Assembly (NCBI GenBank): GCA_020349865.1
Contig: CP070700.1
Location: 552,796 to 562,242 of the forward strand
Length of the DNA: 9,447 nucleotides
Direction: 5' to 3'
Source: Desulfobacteraceae bacterium
Lineage (GTDB): Bacteria; Desulfobacterota; DSM-4660; Desulfatiglandales; Desulfatiglandaceae
The notes beneath the pieces were generated by a model. It ran no database searches. It was given only the letters and a program-made list of their open reading frames with translations, and was not told the DNA's origin. Below are positions 4,603 to 9,447 of this stretch, one piece after another. Positions within the stretch are counted from its first letter, which is position 1. Each line of letters opens with the position of its first letter. A program made the position numbers and the translations under genes.

Positions 4603-7569
4603 ATGGTTCTAAAAGACTTTGTTTTGCCTAGCGAGATCTATGAGCGTTTCAAGGCATTTCACGAACTAATGGCAAACAAAATACGGGAGATCTTGTTGGT
4701 CTCAAGCCCCTATGATGCATTTATAATCGAGGAAGACGGGAGCCTTGCATCAAGGATTATAAATGAGTACAGGGGATTGAATCTGAGCCAACCTCCCAGA
4801 GTGACTCGAACCTCTTCGGCCTACGCAGCTCTCGAGCTTTTGAATGAAAGAGTGTTTGATATGGTTATTACCATGCCCCATTTAGATGAAATGGATGTAT
4901 TTTCTTTAAGTTTGGAAATAAAGAAGGTAAGGCCGAATCTGCCTGTCATTCTTTTGGCTCATAGCCCCAGGGGCATCTATCCCTTTCCGGAAAACAAGGA
5001 TTCCAGTGGAATTGACAAGATCTTTATATGGTCCGGCAATTCAGATCTCCTTCTGGCCTTAGTCAAAAACGCCGAAGACCGGCTCAATGTTGACTTTGAT
5101 ACCCAAAAGGCCCAGGTGCGTGTCCTGATCCTGGTTGAGGATTCACCGGTTTATTACTCTTCTTTTCTACCTCTTATCTACAAAGAAGTCGTTAAACAGA
5201 CCCAGGCAGTTTTAGAAGCCGGGCTCAACGAAGAACACAGACTCCTGACCATGCGGGCAAGGCCCAAAATACTATTGGCAGGAAGCTATGAAGAGGCCGT
5301 TGAGCTTTCCCAGAAGTTCCGTTCTTTTGTCTTTGGCATAATATCCGATACCCGCTTTCCAAAAGAAAACAAAATGGTTGCTGATGCGGGGATTCAACTG
5401 CTTTCTCAGATCAGAAAGGAAATTCCCGATCTCCCCCTCCTTCTATTGAGCTCGGAGCCCGAAAACAGAAAAAAAGCAGAAAAAATACCTGCGGTTTTTC
5501 TCGATAAAAATTCCCCGAATCTTTTGTCTGAGATACATGATTTTTTCATGACTCATCTGGGTTTTGGAGATTTTGTGTTCCGCATGCCGGACGGAACAGA
5601 AATTGACCGGGCTTCAAATCTTCGTGAGCTTGAGGTCAAGGTATCCCATGTACCGGATGAATCACTCTGGTATCATGCAAAGCGCAATCACTTTTCCAAC
5701 TGGATTATGAGTCGTTCTGAAATTGCCCTTGCCTCTGAGTTCCGTGAAGTCCAGGCCTCTGAGTTTCTTGATGCCGATCATATGCGGCAGTATATTATTT
5801 ACAACATTCATACATTACGCAAATGGCGCCAAAAGGGCGTGGTCGCACAGTTCAAGGCTGATCATTTTGACGCTGACACTATGGATTTTTTAAAAATTGG
5901 TCAGGGTTCTGTGGGGGGTAAGGCACGAAGCCTGGCTTTTATGTCCGCCCTGCTCCAGGAGCATCCCATAATTCACGAAAAATATTCGGAGATCAATATC
6001 GAGATCCCCAAAACCTTGGTTGTCGCTACTAACAATTTTGAGGCCTTTGTGACCCGGAACCATCTTGAGCACTTTGCCAGGGAAGACTTCACTGATGAAC
6101 AAATTGCGGGGGCCTTCTTAAAGGCACAGATGCCGGAATTGTTGGTACGTGAGCTTGAAGTCTACCTGTCCCAGGTCAAATACCCCTTGTCTATCCGTTC
6201 TTCAAGTCTATTAGAAGATGCCCAATTTCAGCCTTATGCCGGGCTTTATGAAACCTACATGATTCCCAACAACCATCCGGATCTTTCCATCCGGCTTAAG
6301 CATCTCATTACCGCCATTAAGCTGGTGTATGCTTCTACCTATTATGAAGGACCCAAGGCATTTTCCAGAAGCCTTCTAAGTCAACCGCAGGAAGAGGCGA
6401 TGGCCGTTATTATTCAGAAACTTACCGGAGAAGAATATGGAGACTATTTTTATCCAGCCATTTCCGGTGCAGCCCTATCCCATAACTTTTATCCGGTTTC
6501 TTATATGAAATCCGAAGAAGGCATTGCGCATATTGCCCTTGGTCTGGGTAAGACCGTAATGGACGGAGAAAAAAGCCTGCGCTTCTCGCCAAAGTATCCA
6601 AGCATCATGCCCCAGTTTTCAACTGTTGATGACATTCTGTCAAACACACAACGCTTTTTCTATGCCTTGAAAATCAAGGATTATCCCGAAGATCTCAACT
6701 TCGGAGTGTATTCTAATCTTGAAAAAAGAGAGGTAGATGATGCAGAAAAGGAATTTCCCGTAAGGACAGTTGCCAGTACCTACATACCTGAAGAACACCG
6801 TATAAGGGATACAGCCTCTATTCCAGGGCCTAAGATCCTGACATTCGCTCAGATACTCAAATACAATACTTTTCCTTTGCCCCAACTGCTGTATGATATA
6901 TTGGAATTGGGGCGAAAGGGTATGGGATGCCCCGTGGAAATAGAATTTTCAGTTAACCTGAGTTCAGATAATAGACGCAAAAGTGATTTCTTTTTCCTTC
7001 AGATGAGACCAATGGTCGCTGAAGAAGAGCGTCTTGAAGTCCAGATAACCCAGCAAGAGGTTGAAAAGGCCTTCTGTCGTTCTTTCCAGGCCCTTGGAAA
7101 TGGAAAAAATGAGGAAATGGCAGATATTGTCTATGTCAAGCCCGATGAATTTAAGCCGGAAGCCACTGTGCAGATGGCAAAGGAGGTGGGCAAGATAAAT
7201 GCGGGTTTGCTCAAAGACAAACGTCCGTACCTCCTGGTCGGCCCGGGGAGGTGGGGATCATTTGACAGGTGGCTCGGCATACCGGTCCGCTGGCAGGATA
7301 TCTCAGGTGTGGGCGCTATTATCGAGCTTAGGAATGAAAAACTAAAGGCCGATCCTTCATATGGATCTCACTTTTTCCAGAACATTACATCCCTGGGAAT
7401 ACATTACATAACTGTCACTGAAGGTTCAGATGATTATTTAGATTGGGAATGGGTGGCTTCCCTCAATGCCTTACAGGAGACTGAGTTTCTAAGACATGTA
7501 AGGGTTGAAAGACCTTTGATTCTCAAAATTGACGGCAGAAAATCTCAGTGCGTGATACTTGGATCTTAA
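4603..7569 (+). CDS. Pseudo-receiver / receiver / PPDK-type ATP-grasp fusion protein
   Basis: 988 residues, no signal peptide or membrane segment seen. Residues ~28-157 form a degenerate receiver: the acidic pair is replaced (LVSSP at 32-36) and M91 sits at the phospho-Asp position. Residues ~173-325 form a second receiver with its phosphorylation set visible: E179-D180, D249 (acceptor), S283/S284 and K302. After a linker (~330-425, with NHFSNWIMSR at 362-371) comes the ATP-grasp half of pyruvate phosphate dikinase/PEP synthase: VGGKAR 437-442, SIRSSSLLED 530-539, YAG 545-547, EIE 779-781 and LQMRP 799-803. A C-terminal module carries VGPGRWGS (879-886). The phosphohistidine swivelling domain and PEP/pyruvate barrel are missing, so it cannot run the full PPDK reaction; it more likely transfers phosphate to, or senses nucleotides for, another partner. 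GGAGGT (4593-4598) lies 4 bp before the ATG. Specific function is unknown. Confidence 0.85.
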   Translation: MVLKDFVLPSEIYERFKAFHELMANKIREILLVSSPYDAFIIEEDGSLASRIINEYRGLNLSQPPRVTRTSSAYAALELLNERVFDMVITMPHLDEMDVFSLSLEIKKVRPNLPVILLAHSPRGIYPFPENKDSSGIDKIFIWSGNSDLLLALVKNAEDRLNVDFDTQKAQVRVLILVEDSPVYYSSFLPLIYKEVVKQTQAVLEAGLNEEHRLLTMRARPKILLAGSYEEAVELSQKFRSFVFGIISDTRFPKENKMVADAGIQLLSQIRKEIPDLPLLLLSSEPENRKKAEKIPAVFLDKNSPNLLSEIHDFFMTHLGFGDFVFRMPDGTEIDRASNLRELEVKVSHVPDESLWYHAKRNHFSNWIMSRSEIALASEFREVQASEFLDADHMRQYIIYNIHTLRKWRQKGVVAQFKADHFDADTMDFLKIGQGSVGGKARSLAFMSALLQEHPIIHEKYSEINIEIPKTLVVATNNFEAFVTRNHLEHFAREDFTDEQIAGAFLKAQMPELLVRELEVYLSQVKYPLSIRSSSLLEDAQFQPYAGLYETYMIPNNHPDLSIRLKHLITAIKLVYASTYYEGPKAFSRSLLSQPQEEAMAVIIQKLTGEEYGDYFYPAISGAALSHNFYPVSYMKSEEGIAHIALGLGKTVMDGEKSLRFSPKYPSIMPQFSTVDDILSNTQRFFYALKIKDYPEDLNFGVYSNLEKREVDDAEKEFPVRTVASTYIPEEHRIRDTASIPGPKILTFAQILKYNTFPLPQLLYDILELGRKGMGCPVEIEFSVNLSSDNRRKSDFFFLQMRPMVAEEERLEVQITQQEVEKAFCRSFQALGNGKNEEMADIVYVKPDEFKPEATVQMAKEVGKINAGLLKDKRPYLLVGPGRWGSFDRWLGIPVRWQDISGVGAIIELRNEKLKADPSYGSHFFQNITSLGIHYITVTEGSDDYLDWEWVASLNALQETEFLRHVRVERPLILKIDGRKSQCVILGS

Positions 7570-7571
7570 GG

Positions 7572-7610
7572 ATTGACTATTGACTATTGAAAATTTATTG
7601 TTTGCGCAAA
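7572..7610 (+). promoter_or_regulatory. Candidate promoter and operator region of the GDH gene
   Basis: A 7-bp unit ATTGACT is repeated 2.7 times at 7572-7590. Its first copy supplies TTGACT (7573-7578), spaced 17 bp from TATTGT (7596-7601). A perfect 10-bp palindrome TTTGCGCAAA (7601-7610) overlaps the expected start near 7608, where a repressor could bind. The -10 is only 4/6 and the region is AT-rich, so chance matches are possible. No terminator is seen between the preceding stop (7569) and this site, so readthrough from upstream is also possible. Confidence 0.38.
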
Positions 7611-7672
7611 TTTCTAATGTTTTAAATCTTCAACCGGCAATTTAAAATCCAAAATCAAAGCGGAGGTTATTT

Positions 7673-9022
7673 ATGGCAGACATTTTACAAGTAATAAAAA
7701 ACAGAGATCCCGGTGAAAAGGAATTTCACCAGGCCGTCCAAGAGGTTATTGAAAGTGTACAGCCGGTACTGGACCGGAATCCTGAATACCGTCAAAATGC
7801 TGTCCTGGAAAGAATTATGGAACCCGAACGGGTGATTATGTTTCGGGTTCCCTGGATGGATGACCAGGGACAGGTGCGCGTGAACCGTGGGTACAGGATA
7901 GAGATGAACAGCGCAATCGGACCGTACAAGGGGGGACTGCGCTTTCATCCATCGGTAACGCTTAGTATCCTTAAGTTTTTGGCCTTTGAGCAGGTCTTTA
8001 AAAACGCCCTGACCACCCTGGCCATGGGAGGAGGCAAAGGCGGGTCTGACTTTGATCCTAAAGGAAAGTCGGATAATGAGGTCATGTGGTTCTGTCAGAG
8101 TTTTATGACTGAGCTTTACCGTCATATTGGTCCTGATACGGATATCCCGGCCGGTGACATCGGTGTGGGGGCCAGGGAAATTGGTTATCTCTTTGGCATG
8201 TACAAGAAGCTGAGCAATGAATTCACCGGTGTATTGACCGGTAAAGGTCTCGGTTGGGGCGGTAGTCTTGTCCGGCCGGAAGCAACCGGGTACGGCAATG
8301 TCTATTTTGCTGCTGAGATGCTTGAAACCAGAAATGACACCCTTGAAGGCAAGACATGCCTGGTATCCGGTGCGGGAAATGTGGCCCAATTTACGGTTGA
8401 AAAACTCATAGAATTGGGTGGAAAGGTAGTCACCCTGTCAGATTCCTCCGGGTATATTTATGATGAAGAAGGCATTGACCAGGGCAAACTGGGATTTGTG
8501 AAAAGGCTCAAGAACATCAGGCGTGGCAGGATAAAAGAGTACATTGATAAGTATTCCGAAGCGGTTTATACCGAAGCGGACACGACCCTGGATTACAATC
8601 CTCTATGGAACCACAAGGCCGACTGCGCTTTTCCCAGTGCCACTGAGAATGAAATCAACCAGAATGATGCTCAGAATCTGGTCAATAATGGCGTAAGTTT
8701 GGTCAGTGAGGGGGCCAACATGCCCTCTACACCTGAAGCCATTGATGTCTTCTTGGACAATAAATTGCTCTATGCCCCTGGCAAGGCATCTAATGCCGGT
8801 GGGGTGGCGGTATCAGGGCTGGAAATGGCCCAGAACAGCATGCGTCTCAACTGGCCAAGAGAAGAAGTGGACAGTCGGCTCAAAATGATTATGAAAAGCA
8901 TCCACCAAAGCTGCCTGGATGCGGCCGCTGAGTATGGTAAGCCTGGTAACTACATGGCAGGTGCCAACATTGCCGGTTTTTTGAAGGTAGTGAATGCCAT
9001 GTTGGATCAGGGGCTTGTTTAG
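7673..9022 (+). CDS. gdhA: Glutamate dehydrogenase, hexameric 450-residue type (probably NADP-dependent)
   Basis: Cytosolic enzyme that interconverts 2-oxoglutarate plus ammonium and glutamate. The 449 residues align end to end with the E. coli GdhA type (447), beginning with the KNRDPGEKEFHQAV region and ending NIAGFLKVVNAMLDQGLV. Substrate and catalytic residues are in place: PYKGGLRFHPS with K86, GGGKGGSDFDPKGKS with K122, PAGDIGVG with D162 (equivalents of Clostridium symbiosum K89, K125 and D165). The Rossmann fingerprint GAGNVA is followed by a strand ending in SDSSG, as in E. coli GdhA, which favours NADP and an assimilatory role; cofactor choice remains inference. GGAGGT (7662-7667) lies five bases from ATG 7673; the ten bases AAGCGGAGGT are identical to those before the gene at 4603. 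With the glutamate-synthase-like gene nearby, this is a second possible ammonia-to-glutamate route. Confidence 0.96.
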   Translation: MADILQVIKNRDPGEKEFHQAVQEVIESVQPVLDRNPEYRQNAVLERIMEPERVIMFRVPWMDDQGQVRVNRGYRIEMNSAIGPYKGGLRFHPSVTLSILKFLAFEQVFKNALTTLAMGGGKGGSDFDPKGKSDNEVMWFCQSFMTELYRHIGPDTDIPAGDIGVGAREIGYLFGMYKKLSNEFTGVLTGKGLGWGGSLVRPEATGYGNVYFAAEMLETRNDTLEGKTCLVSGAGNVAQFTVEKLIELGGKVVTLSDSSGYIYDEEGIDQGKLGFVKRLKNIRRGRIKEYIDKYSEAVYTEADTTLDYNPLWNHKADCAFPSATENEINQNDAQNLVNNGVSLVSEGANMPSTPEAIDVFLDNKLLYAPGKASNAGGVAVSGLEMAQNSMRLNWPREEVDSRLKMIMKSIHQSCLDAAAEYGKPGNYMAGANIAGFLKVVNAMLDQGLV

Positions 9023-9028
9023 TAGAGC

Positions 9029-9091
9029 GTTGCGGGTTGCGCGTTCCGGTCAGAATAAAAAATCTGAAACACGTAACGCGTAACCAACAAC
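9029..9091. repeat. Compound inverted repeat after gdhA, possible terminator
   Basis: Arms 9029-9045 and 9075-9091 pair at 15 of 17 positions (one G-T), and an inner hairpin TCAGA/TCTGA (9050-9054 with 9063-9067) sits within the loop. It starts 7 bp after the gdhA stop and is followed by a short T-rich tract (9094-9099). It could end the gdhA transcript, but the long interrupted stem and weak T-run make it look more like a palindromic repeat element than a standard terminator. Confidence 0.5.
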
Positions 9092-9110
9092 CATTTTATA
9101 TTAATTCCCC

Positions 9111-9149
9111 CCCTGCGTCAGGGCCGGTTTCACCTTGACACGGAAACCG
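9111..9149. repeat. Two adjacent short inverted repeats
   Basis: CCCTG/CAGGG (9111-9115 with 9119-9123, loop CGT) is followed directly by CGGTTTC/GAAACCG (9125-9131 with 9143-9149, 11-nt loop). No T-run follows on either strand. Likely part of the same intergenic repeat material as its neighbours. Confidence 0.4.
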
Positions 9150-9215
9150 CACTTTCCTACTATTCCCACAACTTGAGATTTATTCTAATTCTCAACTCTC
9201 TTTTTCCAGTTATAC

Positions 9216-9276
9216 TTGACGGCTTCGTAAAAAGTCTATTGGACGGTCATTGCGAGCGTAGCGAAGCAATCTCATC
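9216..9276. repeat. Dispersed intergenic repeat (small palindromic element)
   Basis: The segment starts TTGACGGCTTCGTAAAAAG (9216-9234) and continues into TCATTGCGAGCG (9248-9259) and AGCGAAGCAATCTCA (9260-9274), in which ATTGC (9249-9253) faces GCAAT (9266-9270). From memory, both blocks are familiar as dispersed intergenic repeats in deltaproteobacterial and some other genomes; I could not search for copies. There is one copy only in this window. Confidence 0.55.
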
Positions 9277-9287
9277 CCTTATCGTTT

Positions 9288-9447
9288 TTAGCTTTCTCTG
9301 TACGCTTCACGCTTTAAGCTGCTTCTAACTTCTTCCCTGGCCCATGCGTCCGCCTCGAGCAGCTCTTCGAGGGACGCGCTGGTTATAACATTATGCTTAT
9401 TCAGGCAATGTTCGATAAGCTCAATTATATTAACAAATTCAATCCCC
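9288..9447 (-). CDS. C-terminal end of an unrecognised gene, cut by the right window edge
   Basis: On the - strand a frame enters at the right edge and stays open for 52 codons to a TAA at 9288-9290. It reads from GIEFVNIIELIEHCLNKHN through VITSASLEELLEADAWARE to VRSSLKREAYRES. The composition (charged, amphipathic helices, no low complexity) looks like the helical C-terminus of a soluble protein. The other two - strand frames meet stops within the first few codons from the edge. It converges on gdhA, with the repeat-rich 9023-9287 stretch between the two stops. No start codon is in the window and I do not recognise the family. The open frame is short enough to occur by chance. Confidence 0.42.
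   Translation of the reverse strand, partial: GIEFVNIIELIEHCLNKHNVITSASLEELLEADAWAREEVRSSLKREAYRES

Noticed and set aside
7685..8389. 234-codon open frame on the minus strand within gdhA
   Set aside because: It lies wholly antisense to a strongly conserved GDH and its length is a by-product of that gene's codon use; the protein resembles no family and no RBS or promoter supports it.
9249..9270. CRISPR-like repeat
   Set aside because: Only one copy is present with no regularly spaced repeats, and the motif is a known type of dispersed palindrome.

Overview
The window reads as a nitrogen-assimilation segment of a bacterial chromosome. Five genes lie on the + strand, and the tail of a sixth gene on the - strand enters at the right edge. 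Moderate GC, the protein styles (GAF-ANTAR regulator, short FMN glutamate-synthase-like protein, receiver/PPDK fusion, hexameric GDH) and the dispersed repeats near the right end suggest a Desulfobacterota ('deltaproteobacterial') lineage. That assignment is inference; no marker gene is present.

Layout. 1-1545: asparagine synthase (glutamine-hydrolysing), cut by the left edge. 1559-2344: a GAF-ANTAR RNA-binding antiterminator. 2345-2624: a structured leader holding two hexaloop hairpins (P1 and P2) and an intrinsic terminator whose left arm overlaps P2. This is the canonical layout of an ANTAR target RNA. 2625-4208: a stand-alone FMN glutamate-synthase-like protein, followed by a strong terminator at 4238-4268. 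4269-4602: non-coding, with a decayed-looking inverted repeat and then a good sigma70-type promoter. 4603-7569: a 988-residue protein with a pseudo-receiver, a complete receiver, and a PPDK/PEP-synthase-type ATP-grasp module lacking the phosphohistidine and PEP-barrel domains. 7570-7672: short leader with a tandem repeat and a palindrome. 7673-9022: glutamate dehydrogenase. 9023-9287: inverted and dispersed repeats. 9288-9447: C-terminal end of an unrecognised gene on the - strand.

How it works together. AsnB, the glutamate-synthase-like protein and GDH all handle ammonia, glutamate, glutamine or asparagine. The best discovery is a self-contained circuit: the ANTAR protein encoded at 1559-2344 probably binds the P1/P2 RNA just downstream of its own gene. 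That binding would prevent the 2465-2510 terminator from forming and let transcription into the glutamate-synthase-like gene. The genes at 4603 and 7673 have their own promoter candidates and no visible ANTAR motif. The receiver/PPDK protein is the least understood member and, from its position, may link phosphorylation or energy state to nitrogen metabolism.
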